50,713 nt of DNA, taken from Lautropia sp. Lineage in GTDB: Bacteria; Pseudomonadota; Gammaproteobacteria; Burkholderiales; Burkholderiaceae_E. This document shows positions 17,052-25,806 of this stretch, piece by piece. The stretch's first letter is position 1; every line of letters begins with the position of its first letter. The notes under the pieces were generated by a model. That model ran no database searches. It was not told where the DNA came from and saw only the letters and a list, made by a program, of their open reading frames with translations. The stretch covers positions 1 to 50,713 of the forward strand of contig JAUNHU010000011.1 of NCBI GenBank assembly GCA_030523825.1, in the 5' to 3' direction. A program made the translations under genes and the position numbers.

Positions 17052-18338
17052 TCAGTAAAACCACTTCGCCGGAACCATGATCAGATCAGGGAACAGGATG
17101 AACAGTGCGAGGAGTGAGATTTGCGCCAGCAGGAATGGCAACACCCCCTTGATCACCTTGCCCAGATCCACCCTGGACACGCCAGCCACCACATTGAGCA
17201 CCGTCCCCACAGGTGGCGTTAGCAAGCCGATGGAATTGTTCATGATGAACATCACGCCAAAGTACACAGGGTCGATACCCGCCTCCTCCACCAGCGGCAT
17301 CAGCACCGGCGTGAGAATCAGCACCGTCGGCATGAAATCCAGCGATGTTCCAACGAGAATCACCAGCCCCATCATCACCGCCATCAACAACATCTTGTTG
17401 TCCATGAAGGGAGACAACAGTTCAGAAATCTGTGCCGGCACGTCAGCAATGGTGATCAGCCAGGCCGAGGTCATGGCACAGGCAACCAGAAACATCACCA
17501 CGCTTGAAACCTGGGCGGCTGACAGCATCAGCTTTGGCAAACTCCTGAACGTCAGCTCACGATAGACGAACATACCGACGAACAGCGCGTAGACCACGGC
17601 AACCACGGCGGCCTCGGTCGGGGTGAACACGCCGAACTTCATCCCGCCGATGATGATGATCGGCAAGCCAAGTGCCCACAGCCCCTCCTTCACAGCCTTC
17701 TTCAGGCGTCCCATGTCAAAGGACTGCTGCTCGGGATCTACGGGCGGCGCCTCTCGACGCGCACAGATCGTCCAGGTCACCCACAACGTGAGCGCCATCA
17801 TCAGCCCAGGCACGATACCGGCCATGAAGAGCTTGGTGATGGAAACCTGAGCCGCCACCCCGAAAACGATGAAGCCGATGGACGGCGGGATGACCGGCGC
17901 GATGATGCCGCCCGCGGCAATCAGACCCGCCGAGCGGGGAATGTTGTAACCTGACTTGCGCATCAACGGAATCAGCACGGCTGCAAGTGCAGCAGAATCC
18001 GCCACCGCCGAACCGGAAATGCTCGCCATCACGATGGCGCCGATGATCGTCACATAGCCCAGCCCGCCGCGAATGTGACCAACCAGGGCCTGGGCCATCG
18101 CAATGATCCGGTGCGACATGCCACCAGCGTTCATCAGTTCACCGGCCAGCATGAAGAAGGGAACCGCCATCAGCGGATAGTTGTTGGTACCCTCCAGCAG
18201 GTTCTGCGCCAGAATCTGTGCATCGAAGTTGCCCTGGTAGATCATCAAGCAGATGCCGCAAACGATCAGCGCGAATGCGATCGGCATGCCCAGACTCATC
18301 GCGCCGAGCAGGGATCCCAGAAAGATCAGGACTGTCAT
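17052..18338 (-). CDS. dctM: TRAP transporter large permease DctM
   Basis: The 428-residue, roughly 12-helix protein forms the Na+-coupled transport channel of a TRAP system. Conserved stretches are SISGSAVADSAALAAVLIPLM, AAGGIIAPVIPPS and TPPVGTVLNVVAGVS. It is preceded by GAGGAGA and lies 24 nt after dctQ. It is the only DctM in an operon that encodes four solute-binding proteins, so it probably serves several of them. Confidence 0.95.
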   Translation of the reverse strand: MTVLIFLGSLLGAMSLGMPIAFALIVCGICLMIYQGNFDAQILAQNLLEGTNNYPLMAVPFFMLAGELMNAGGMSHRIIAMAQALVGHIRGGLGYVTIIGAIVMASISGSAVADSAALAAVLIPLMRKSGYNIPRSAGLIAAGGIIAPVIPPSIGFIVFGVAAQVSITKLFMAGIVPGLMMALTLWVTWTICARREAPPVDPEQQSFDMGRLKKAVKEGLWALGLPIIIIGGMKFGVFTPTEAAVVAVVYALFVGMFVYRELTFRSLPKLMLSAAQVSSVVMFLVACAMTSAWLITIADVPAQISELLSPFMDNKMLLMAVMMGLVILVGTSLDFMPTVLILTPVLMPLVEEAGIDPVYFGVMFIMNNSIGLLTPPVGTVLNVVAGVSRVDLGKVIKGVLPFLLAQISLLALFILFPDLIMVPAKWFY

Positions 18339-18362
18339 GGTGTCTTTCTCCTCATCTGCGCA

Positions 18363-18866
18363 TCATTCTGCGTTGTCGATACTGTGTTTCACGAGCTCAT
18401 TGGCCGGCAACTTCCCGGTCAGTTGCCGCAGCAGACTTCGCAGCAGGATCAGTGCCATGCCTGCGCTGCTTACAAGCAGCGCCGAGAAAACCAGCCCCAT
18501 CGGCACCCCTGTCACCGGCGCACGGTCCACCATGGCCAATGACACCTGCTGCCAGGTCCCCCAGGCAATCAGCCCACAACAACCCAACATGATCAGATCG
18601 GCGCTGAAACGCATTACCCGCTGAATGCCGACCGGCATGATCGCGATCAGCGAAGTCATGCCGAGGTGCGCACGATGTGCCATCGTCAGCAGCGCCCCCA
18701 GCAGTGTCAGCCACATGAAGATGAAACGTGCCACCTCTTCGGAGAACACCAGCCCCGAGTTGAAGCCATAGCGCAGCACGACATTGCCGAACACCAGCAG
18801 CACCATCAGCCCGAGCAGGACGATCAGCAGCCACTCAATCACCTTGGTCACGAGATGAATCATCAT
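18363..18866 (-). CDS. dctQ: TRAP transporter small permease DctQ
   Basis: The 167-residue protein has four predicted membrane helices and the family segment SEEVARFIFMWLTLLGA followed by HLGMT. DctQ bridges the binding protein and DctM. The ATG at 18866 overlaps the upstream dctP stop in an ATGA junction; GGAGG lies about 7 nt before it, and a second ATG follows directly. This coupling makes the DctP at 18863-19891 the cognate binding protein. Confidence 0.93.
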   Translation of the reverse strand: MMIHLVTKVIEWLLIVLLGLMVLLVFGNVVLRYGFNSGLVFSEEVARFIFMWLTLLGALLTMAHRAHLGMTSLIAIMPVGIQRVMRFSADLIMLGCCGLIAWGTWQQVSLAMVDRAPVTGVPMGLVFSALLVSSAGMALILLRSLLRQLTGKLPANELVKHSIDNAE

Positions 18867-19891
18867 TTCTCTCCTCCCTTGACGTTGTCGGCGAGCGCAG
18901 CCTCGAAACCACTCACGATTTCTTCACCGAACTGCGCACGATGGCGGGACACGACGGGCAGCAGCCGCTCACGCATGCGTCCACGCTCCTGCGCAGAGAC
19001 CTCATTGATCTGCATGCCCTGCGAGGCCAATTCTTCTCGCAACTTTCCATTCAACTCACGGCTTTGTCGCCGTTGAAATTTCGTGGCCTCCCGGGCAGCC
19101 TCCTTCAACAGGGCACGATCCCCTTCCGAAAGACGACCCCAGAACTTCCCAGAAACCACGAGGACTTGTGCATCATAAGCATGCATCGTCGTCGACAGAT
19201 ACTTCTGTACGTCATAGAAACGCTGAGCATGCACCACGGTATAGGGATTTTCCTGGCCATCCACCGCCCCTGTTTCCAAGGCAGTAAACAGCTCTGTGAC
19301 AGCCATGGGAACAGCGTTTGCCCCCATTCCCCTGAACATGTCGATGTAGACAGCATTCTGCATCGTGCGGACCTTCAATCCCTCGATATCCTCGACACGC
19401 AAAACCGGACGGCGACTGTTGGTCAGGTTGCGAAAGCCGTTCTCCCAGAACGCCAGCCCCACCATACCAACCTGCGGAAGCCTGTCGAGAAGCCCCTGTC
19501 CGAATGGACCATCAAGTACTGCATCCGCCTGTTCCTCGGACTGGAATGCGAACGGAGTGCCGATGACACCAAACGCCGGGACCAGATTCGCCAGGGTTGC
19601 AGTGGAGGGCACGGTGAACTGCTGCGTTCCGGCACGCAACGCGCTCTGCATCTGCTGATCGCTCCCCAGCTGCCCGGCGGGATGCACCTTGATGCGGATG
19701 CGTCCGTCACTGCGAGCCTCAACGATCTCCGCAAACTTTCGCGCCCCTGAAGTCTGCGGATGAGAATCCGGCAGGCTCGTCCCAAGACGCGCACGAATCG
19801 TCTCTGCGTCTACCTCTCCTGTCACCCCACCAAGCAGGACTACGATCAAGCCCACGAAGGCCCAGGCCCCCTTCCAATGCTGCGTCCCCAT
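18863..19891 (-). CDS. dctP: TRAP solute-binding protein DctP (copy 1, next to dctQM)
   Basis: This 342-residue periplasmic binding protein has a signal peptide (about residues 1-29, cleavage probably near VDA/ET). GLKVRTMQN carries the conserved Arg that grips a substrate carboxylate, and PMAVTELFTALETGAVDGQEN is the family hinge. It is closest to copy 4 in this operon (both have WENGFR, the TNSRR pattern and TMQN-VYID). It is fused by overlap to dctQ. The ligand is probably an acidic sugar derivative, inferred from the operon. Confidence 0.94.
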   Translation of the reverse strand: MGTQHWKGAWAFVGLIVVLLGGVTGEVDAETIRARLGTSLPDSHPQTSGARKFAEIVEARSDGRIRIKVHPAGQLGSDQQMQSALRAGTQQFTVPSTATLANLVPAFGVIGTPFAFQSEEQADAVLDGPFGQGLLDRLPQVGMVGLAFWENGFRNLTNSRRPVLRVEDIEGLKVRTMQNAVYIDMFRGMGANAVPMAVTELFTALETGAVDGQENPYTVVHAQRFYDVQKYLSTTMHAYDAQVLVVSGKFWGRLSEGDRALLKEAAREATKFQRRQSRELNGKLREELASQGMQINEVSAQERGRMRERLLPVVSRHRAQFGEEIVSGFEAALADNVKGGEK

Positions 19892-19912
19892 ATTCTTGTC
19901 TCCTCATTTCAT

Positions 19913-19928
19913 CCGGGATGATTCCCGG
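19913..19928 (-). repeat. Intercistronic CCGGGA hairpin before dctP copy 1
   Basis: CCGGGA (19913-19918) and TCCCGG (19923-19928) form a perfect 6-bp stem with a 4-nt loop. It lies between the amidohydrolase stop and the Shine-Dalgarno of dctP, ending 21 nt before the ATG. A hairpin with the same arms sits in the pdxA-like leader at 29373-29387. It may set transcript stability or translation of dctPQM. Confidence 0.5.
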
Positions 19929-19931
19929 TAT

Positions 19932-20930
19932 TCAGTGCAGGGCGTACCAGCCCACGGCGTTGTCACAGAACAAGGCCAACCGATCCTCTCTTGAAAGATC
20001 ACGAACCAGGGCCTTGTAAACCCTGAAGATCGTGTCCAGGTCGGCAACCAGCCCGTCAACCGGAAAATTGCTGGCAAATGCGCAGCGCGATACGCCGAAA
20101 GCGGCGAGCAACGAACGCACCACCGGCGCTTGCAACGCAGCTGTCCATGCCTGCCCCGGAACCCCTATGCCTGATATCTTCACCCTGACATTCTCACATT
20201 CGGCCAGGCGATCCATGGCTGCGCACCATGCCTTCAAAGACGCTTCATCACGCTCCGCCGGCAGGGCGGCGTGATTCAGGATCATCACGGTCTGAGGAAA
20301 ATCATGTGCCAGCTCGATCATCTCGTCGACATGCCACCACGGCGCCTGCATCTCGAACATAAGCCCCTCAGCCCGCAGAAGCGCATAGCCATCACGCCAG
20401 CGGCGATCCCGCATTGACCCGGCGGGTGCCCAGTCCTTGCGATGCTCATGCCGCAACGCGCAACGAGGCTTGTGCCGCACGCTGCGCACGATGGGCATTT
20501 CCCGATAGGCCATGAGTATCTCGGCCACATCCTCCCGGTCGAGCCAGATCTGCGCAGCCATTGCATCCGGTGTTCCTTCCCGCGCTGCCAATGCCTGCAC
20601 CCAATGCACCTCTCCTACCGGATCGGCCGGGTTCCACTCCCCCTCCATCAGGACACTGCCGACCCACCGATGTCCGGAGAAAGCGATGCCATGATCGTAA
20701 GGAAGATGAGTTCTGCAAATAGCGGAGTAGTCTCCGTAGCGGAAGGGAATTCGTTCCTGCAACTGCAACCACGGGTATCGCAGAGGATGAGCGCTATCCG
20801 ACAGGTCCCAGTAGTGGTGATGCGCATCGACGATCGGCAACAGGGCGTCATTGCCGCAATCCAAGAACTCGCGGCGGGCGGATTCCCTCAATAGCCTGCG
20901 AAGGCGACGGAACTCGTGGATATCCATCAT
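19932..20930 (-). CDS. COG3618 amidohydrolase/lactonase (copy A)
   Basis: This 332-residue TIM-barrel hydrolase is of the Amidohydro_2 (COG3618) group, whose members hydrolyse sugar lactones such as L-fucono-, L-rhamnono- and galactaro-lactone. Visible motifs are IVDAHHHYWDL near residue 32 and, near the C-terminus, CAFASNFPVDGL. An N-terminal extension of about 30 residues (MMDIHEFRRLRRLLRE) precedes the barrel. The start overlaps the stop of the second amidohydrolase (ATGATGGAT, starts at 20930 or 20927). The two proteins are clearly different, so they likely act on different lactones or anomers. Confidence 0.85.
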   Translation of the reverse strand: MMDIHEFRRLRRLLRESARREFLDCGNDALLPIVDAHHHYWDLSDSAHPLRYPWLQLQERIPFRYGDYSAICRTHLPYDHGIAFSGHRWVGSVLMEGEWNPADPVGEVHWVQALAAREGTPDAMAAQIWLDREDVAEILMAYREMPIVRSVRHKPRCALRHEHRKDWAPAGSMRDRRWRDGYALLRAEGLMFEMQAPWWHVDEMIELAHDFPQTVMILNHAALPAERDEASLKAWCAAMDRLAECENVRVKISGIGVPGQAWTAALQAPVVRSLLAAFGVSRCAFASNFPVDGLVADLDTIFRVYKALVRDLSREDRLALFCDNAVGWYALH

Positions 20931-21871
20931 GCCCCCCTGGTGCGCACCGTCCCGATGCGATAGAAAGCCCGGGCATTGGCTTGCCATATCGCATCGCGCG
21001 CAGCATCGTCAAGCCCTGCCATATCCATGCCCAGCGAGGTCATGCGGATCAGCCCCGCATAATCCACCCGCAACGATGCCACCGGGAAATTGCTGCCGAA
21101 CATGCAGCGCTTCGGCCCGAAAATCCTGATCGCATCCGCGACAAGCGACGCATTTTCCCGCTCATCCCAAGCGGCATCGCGCAGCCCAAGCTCGGAGAGT
21201 TTCACCTGCACCTGCGGCAGCGCGGCCAGTTCCTCCATGCCTGCCCGCCAGACTCGCAAACCTTCCGGGCTACGATCCCAGGGCAGGCCGGTGTGCTCCA
21301 GTGCGACCCGAACCGGCGGTGCATCGGTCAGCATGCGGGCAGCATCCTGCAAATGCCAGAAAGGCACCCGCAGATCCCAGCTCAGCCCCACCCGGTGCAG
21401 TCGGTCCAGCGCGGCATGCCAGCCTGGATCATGCAGCGAGCCCTTGCCTGCGCAGCGCTCGGCCGCCCGCCTAGCAGTTACCGGCTTGAAGCGCACCCCC
21501 CTCACCAACGGCCATGCCGCCTGATTCTCAAGAGTTTCTTCCGCATCTTCAGCCAGCAGGTCCACCCAGGCAACGACAGCATTGGGCAAACCGTGTTCCT
21601 GCCACTGCCGGTGCAACCAGACTGTTTCCTGCAAGGCTTCGTCACGACCACGCTCAGCCTCGACATGCACCGTTGCCGTCACCGGAAGCTGCCCAAAGGC
21701 TGCTCTCAGCTCCGGCACGCCAAAGTCCCGGCAAAGCGGCTGATAGGCCCCGAGGATGAAGGTCGACGCATCGTAAGCCTCCTGAAGCCAAGGATAATGC
21801 GCGCAGGTCAGATGCCAGAGATGATGGTGCGTATCGATGAGCGCATCGGGCAAACCCGAACTCACTTGCAT
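20927..21871 (-). CDS. COG3618 amidohydrolase/lactonase (copy B)
   Basis: This 314-residue TIM-barrel amidohydrolase of COG3618 has the N-terminal metal-site motif ALIDTHHHLWHL and the C-terminal CMFGSNFPVASL. The protein has the usual family length. It probably opens a sugar lactone. The ATG shares one base with the stop of the upstream dctP (TGATG), with GAGG 8 nt before, and its own stop overlaps copy A. The tight coupling dctP - lactonase - lactonase suggests that the imported compound is a lactone or gives rise to one. Confidence 0.87.
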   Translation of the reverse strand: MQVSSGLPDALIDTHHHLWHLTCAHYPWLQEAYDASTFILGAYQPLCRDFGVPELRAAFGQLPVTATVHVEAERGRDEALQETVWLHRQWQEHGLPNAVVAWVDLLAEDAEETLENQAAWPLVRGVRFKPVTARRAAERCAGKGSLHDPGWHAALDRLHRVGLSWDLRVPFWHLQDAARMLTDAPPVRVALEHTGLPWDRSPEGLRVWRAGMEELAALPQVQVKLSELGLRDAAWDERENASLVADAIRIFGPKRCMFGSNFPVASLRVDYAGLIRMTSLGMDMAGLDDAARDAIWQANARAFYRIGTVRTRGA

Positions 21872-22851
21872 CAGGGTGCCTCGATCTGCTTCAGCAACGC
21901 GTCGCCATGCTGCTCGACGAAACGTTGGCGGGTTTCCTTCACGACCATCGCCCGAAGTGCATCTATGTCCGGACTCTCAATGATCTGCATGCCATTGTCA
22001 CGCAGTTCCTGAATGGCCTCCCGCTCATGCTTTGCGTTGTAATCACGCTGGAACCGAGCAGCAGCGATCGCCTCTTCGCGAAGGATCTTCTGGTGCTCAG
22101 ACGAAAGACTGTCAAACTTCTTGCGATTCATCGACAAAGGCATGGCGGTATACGCATGGCGCGTCAACGACAGGTGCTTCTGGACTTCCTGCATCTTCGT
22201 GGCCAGCATGATGATCGGCGGGTTCTCATGTCCATCGAGCGCGCCGGTTTCCAGTGCCTGATAGACCTCGGTCAGTGGCATCGGTTGCGGATTGGCGCCC
22301 AGCAGCTGGAAAGCCTGAATGTGCGCAGGATTCGGCGTTGTGCGAATCTTCAGCCCTTTCAGGTCGTTCGGGCCTTTCACAGGCTTCCTGTTGTTCGCCA
22401 GGCTGCGGAAACCCACTTCCCAGAACGCCAGGCCTTCGAGCTGGTATTCCCTGAAGGCGCGCAGCAATCCCTGCCCCATTTCGCCATCCAGAATGCGGTA
22501 GGCATGCTCGGCATCACGGAAGATGTACGGCAGGTCAAGCACGTTGAGTACCGGCATCAGGCCCGTGTAATACGGATTGCCGACCAACACCAGGTCGATG
22601 GTGCCGCCACGGGTACCCTGCAGCGCGGACGTATCGTTGCCAAGCGTGCTGTTGCCGAATATCTGAATCTGCAATGTCCCCTCGCTGCGAGCCTTCACCT
22701 GATCGGCAAAATGCTTCGCCGCCACATGCTGGGAGTCCGTGCGTGAACTGGAATGCGCCAGTTTCAGACGCACGGTCTCCTGCGCCCCGACTGCCAACGG
22801 CATCATCAGGACGACAGCCGACAGCCATTTGTACAACACTCGCTTGCTCAT
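21871..22851 (-). CDS. TRAP solute-binding protein DctP (copy 2)
   Basis: The 326-residue periplasmic binding protein has a signal peptide (MSKRVLYKWLSAVVLMMPLAVGA). GLKIRTTPNPAHIQAF carries the ligand-binding Arg, and PMPLTEVYQALETGALDGHEN follows. AAGGAGG 9 nt upstream fixes the ATG at 22851; an in-frame GTG eight codons earlier overlaps the previous gene and is less likely. It is most similar to copy 3 in this operon (shared EVGFRS and HAYTAMP). No DctQ/M of its own is present, so it must share the single permease or use one elsewhere. Confidence 0.93.
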   Translation of the reverse strand: MSKRVLYKWLSAVVLMMPLAVGAQETVRLKLAHSSSRTDSQHVAAKHFADQVKARSEGTLQIQIFGNSTLGNDTSALQGTRGGTIDLVLVGNPYYTGLMPVLNVLDLPYIFRDAEHAYRILDGEMGQGLLRAFREYQLEGLAFWEVGFRSLANNRKPVKGPNDLKGLKIRTTPNPAHIQAFQLLGANPQPMPLTEVYQALETGALDGHENPPIIMLATKMQEVQKHLSLTRHAYTAMPLSMNRKKFDSLSSEHQKILREEAIAAARFQRDYNAKHEREAIQELRDNGMQIIESPDIDALRAMVVKETRQRFVEQHGDALLKQIEAP

Positions 22852-22867
22852 GATGACCGTCCTCCTT

Positions 22868-23809
22868 TCAGACACTCAACACAAAAGACGAATCAGGCTC
22901 TCGCAATGTCCTGATCTCCCGCTCGAAGCGCCACGTGCGCAGGTTCAGTTCGCGGACGAAATCATCCTGAAAGGAGACATAGGCGCGGCTGCCATCCGTG
23001 TGGAAGGACAGCGCCGTTGGATTGGCGGGCAATGTCACGCACTCTACCTCCTTCAGACTGCTGGTATCGAAAACCGACAGCGAACGCTCCCCCGAATTGG
23101 TCAGCAGCAACAACTCGCTTCCATCCGGCGCATCATGACGATAGACCCGATTGGGATCCCGCCGGGTTCTTGCCCGTCGTCCGACCGTCATCCTCTCGCT
23201 GTCGATTTCCACCAGTGTGTCGTCTCCGCGGTTGGCCACGAACAGCAAGCGCTCATCCTTCGACAGGGCATTGCCCTCGGGGCGCGGCCCCGGCATCACA
23301 GCCCGGGGTACCACCGTTGCATCGCGGGGATGGAATCGCGTTACGGTATTCGAGAGCAGATGAACTCCCCAGGCCACGCTGGCATCGGCATTCAGCGCGA
23401 ACAGATGCGTCTTGATGCCGCCGGAAGGCACGGCGATGTTTGGCGCAACCTGCCGGGTAGGGTCATCAAAGGTCATCAGCACGTCACTGGCTTCGCTCAT
23501 CACATAGAGCCTGCCTTCACTGTCGCATGCAAGTCCATGCGGGCGGTAGTAGGGCCAGCCGTCCAGCATGTGAACCTGCTTCCGTTCAACGATGTCCACC
23601 ACCGCAACACGATGATCGCCCTGCTCGCCTCGGGTCCACGCAGTCTCGATGCCGAAGATACCGATGTAGGCATGCTTGCGTTGATGATCGACCGCCAGCT
23701 CGTGCGGATAATTCGGCATCATCAGATGCTGGATGGCCTGTCCGCTGTCGAGGTCATAGAAGCTGAAGGCATGTGCACATTTCTGAACGAGCAGCAGAAT
23801 GTCTTTCAT
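22868..23809 (-). CDS. Beta-propeller protein, YncE/lactonase-like
   Basis: The 313-residue protein has repeated beta-propeller blades: stretches such as PHELAVDHQRKHAYIG, PHGLACDSEGRLYVM, EGNALSKDERLLFVANRGDDTL and PTALSFHTDGSRAYVSF recur about every 45 residues. No signal peptide is seen, so it should be cytosolic. Relatives include YncE-like proteins and 7-bladed lactonases (SMP-30 or Pgl type), but catalytic residues could not be assigned. AGGAG lies 7 nt before ATG. It is sandwiched between two dctP genes with 14-16 nt gaps. A lactonase or sugar-acid-binding role is inferred. Confidence 0.75.
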   Translation of the reverse strand: MKDILLLVQKCAHAFSFYDLDSGQAIQHLMMPNYPHELAVDHQRKHAYIGIFGIETAWTRGEQGDHRVAVVDIVERKQVHMLDGWPYYRPHGLACDSEGRLYVMSEASDVLMTFDDPTRQVAPNIAVPSGGIKTHLFALNADASVAWGVHLLSNTVTRFHPRDATVVPRAVMPGPRPEGNALSKDERLLFVANRGDDTLVEIDSERMTVGRRARTRRDPNRVYRHDAPDGSELLLLTNSGERSLSVFDTSSLKEVECVTLPANPTALSFHTDGSRAYVSFQDDFVRELNLRTWRFEREIRTLREPDSSFVLSV

Positions 23810-23823
23810 GAATGGGCTCCTGC

Positions 23824-24813
23824 TCAGGGCGTCTGCACGGCATCGATGTCTTTCAACACGGCATCGCCATTCTTCTGGATGAAATCCTGACGTGTCTTCT
23901 CGACGACAATGTCCTTGAACGGCTTCGGGTCAAAATCCCGGATCACCTCCATGCCCTCATCTTCGAGTTTCTTCAGCTCTTCAGCCTCGTTGCGGTTGTT
24001 CAGATCGCGCTGAAAGGCGCTGGCCTTCCGCGCAGCGTCCTTCAGCACCTTCTGCAGATCGGGCGCAAGGCTTTCGAAACGCTGACGATTCATCACCACC
24101 GGCATTGCCGTATAGGCATGGTGACTCACGGTCAGATACTTCTGCACTTCATAGAACTTGCTCGACCAAGTGATCGAGACAGGGTGCTCCTGTGCATCCA
24201 CGGCCCCGGTTTCCAGCGCCTGATAAAGTTCTCCCAGCGGCATCGGCACCGGATTGGTACCCAGCAACCGGAAGGCCATGATCTGCGAAGGATTGGTCGT
24301 CGTCCGGATCTTCAACCCCTTCACGTCATCGGGGGTACGCACCGCTCGATTACTGGTGGTGATGCTCCGGAAACCCACCTCGAACCAGCCCAGACCTTCC
24401 AGCTGGTGCTCGCGCAGGCCCGCCATCAGGTCACTGCCAACCTTGCCATCGAGCGTGGCGTAGGCGTGGGCAGCATCACGAAACAGAAAGGGCAGATCCA
24501 GCGCCCCCATCTGCGGCAGCAATCCTGCAAAGTTGACGCTGCCAGCCATCATGATGTCGATGGTGCCGCCACGCACCCCGCCAATCACGGTCGCATCATT
24601 ACCGAGCTGGCTGTTGTGGTAGACCTGCACGCGCAGCCGCTCATCACTGTTTTTCCTGACTTCATCGGCAAACAGCTTGGCGGCCTTGTGCTGAGAAGAT
24701 TCCGCGGAGCCGGCGTGCGCGAAGCGTAGCCGGACGGTGTCCCCAGCCGTCACGCCCTGTGTCGTGAGAACCAGCGCGCACGCCGCAACACTCAGAAAGG
24801 TGCGTTTTTTCAT
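23824..24813 (-). CDS. TRAP solute-binding protein DctP (copy 3)
   Basis: The 329-residue periplasmic binding protein has a clear signal peptide (MKKRTFLSVAACALVLTTQG, cleavage near VTA/GD). GLKIRTTTNPSQIMAF carries the conserved Arg, and PMPLGELYQALETGAVDAQEH follows. It is the closest relative of copy 2. AAGGAGA lies 7 nt before the ATG. It follows the DHDPS-family dehydratase gene by 54 nt. Confidence 0.94.
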   Translation of the reverse strand: MKKRTFLSVAACALVLTTQGVTAGDTVRLRFAHAGSAESSQHKAAKLFADEVRKNSDERLRVQVYHNSQLGNDATVIGGVRGGTIDIMMAGSVNFAGLLPQMGALDLPFLFRDAAHAYATLDGKVGSDLMAGLREHQLEGLGWFEVGFRSITTSNRAVRTPDDVKGLKIRTTTNPSQIMAFRLLGTNPVPMPLGELYQALETGAVDAQEHPVSITWSSKFYEVQKYLTVSHHAYTAMPVVMNRQRFESLAPDLQKVLKDAARKASAFQRDLNNRNEAEELKKLEDEGMEVIRDFDPKPFKDIVVEKTRQDFIQKNGDAVLKDIDAVQTP

Positions 24814-24867
24814 GATGTGTCTCCTTGATTCTGATAGTTCGATTCGATGCCGGGAATGAATGCGACC

Positions 24868-25797
24868 TCACCTTCCCCAGCGCAGCACCAGCGGATCGAG
24901 GCGTCGTGCAATATCGAGCAGCTCGGCACGAGTCTGCGGGCTAAGTGGCGGCCACGGATGACGGGGAGCATCACAACGGATGACGCCTCCCTCTTTCATC
25001 AATGCCTTGGCTGCAAGAAAACCGGCCTGGCGATTTTCATGATTGATCAGGGGCAACCAGCGCTGGTACTGTGCAAAGGCTGCATCCCTGTCACCGCGAC
25101 GATGCGCCTCGATGATCGGCCGGATACCATCGGCGTAGCCACCTCCGGTCATCGCGCCAGTAGCCCCTGCCTCCAGATCTGCCAGCAGGGTAATGGCCTC
25201 CTCGCCATCCCACGGCCCCTCGATGGCTTCACCCCCAAGCCGGATCAGCTCTCGCAGCTTGTTGGCCGCCCCCGCAGTCTCCATCTTGAAATAAGCCACA
25301 TGCTCGATGTCTTGCGCCATGCGCGCCAGCAACGCCGGTGAAAGAGGAGTTCCCGCAGCCGGTGCATCCTGGATCATGATCGGGATGTCGACAGCATCGG
25401 ATAGCCGGGCAAAAAACTCGACGACACTGCTTTCGGGAAAACGAAAGGTGGCGCCATGATAGGGCGGCATGACCATCAGCATGGCGGCACCCATGTCCTG
25501 CGCCCGACGGCTGCGTTCCGCGCAGATCCTCGTACTGGTGTGCGTGGTTGTCACGATGACCGGCACCCTTCCCTTCACATGTTCGAGAAGCGTCCGGGTG
25601 ATCACTTCACGTTCGTCATCGGCAATCAGGAACTGCTCGGAGTAATTGGCCAACAGACACAACCCATCAACCCCCGAGTCGATCATGAAATCAACGCAAC
25701 GCTTCTGACTTTCCAGATCCAGCGTACCATCCTCGAAGAAGGTGGTAGGAACCACTGGAAATATGCCCCGATACCTGGGGTTCGATCTTCCTGCCAT
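24868..25797 (-). CDS. DHDPS-family 2-keto-3-deoxy-acid dehydratase
   Basis: The 309-residue (beta/alpha)8 aldolase/dehydratase is of the dihydrodipicolinate synthase family. Schiff-base Lys171 stands in AYFKMETAG. The usual GTTGE motif is replaced by LANYSEQF and the tyrosine segment by IQDAPAAGT, a pattern of L-2-keto-3-deoxyarabonate dehydratases rather than of lysine-pathway DHDPS. That enzyme makes 2-oxoglutarate semialdehyde, the substrate predicted for the aldehyde dehydrogenase in the same operon. GAGG lies 7 nt before the ATG, only 9 nt after the enolase-superfamily gene, so the two likely catalyse consecutive steps. Confidence 0.82.
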   Translation of the reverse strand: MAGRSNPRYRGIFPVVPTTFFEDGTLDLESQKRCVDFMIDSGVDGLCLLANYSEQFLIADDEREVITRTLLEHVKGRVPVIVTTTHTSTRICAERSRRAQDMGAAMLMVMPPYHGATFRFPESSVVEFFARLSDAVDIPIMIQDAPAAGTPLSPALLARMAQDIEHVAYFKMETAGAANKLRELIRLGGEAIEGPWDGEEAITLLADLEAGATGAMTGGGYADGIRPIIEAHRRGDRDAAFAQYQRWLPLINHENRQAGFLAAKALMKEGGVIRCDAPRHPWPPLSPQTRAELLDIARRLDPLVLRWGR

Positions 25798-25806
25798 GAC
25801 GCAACC

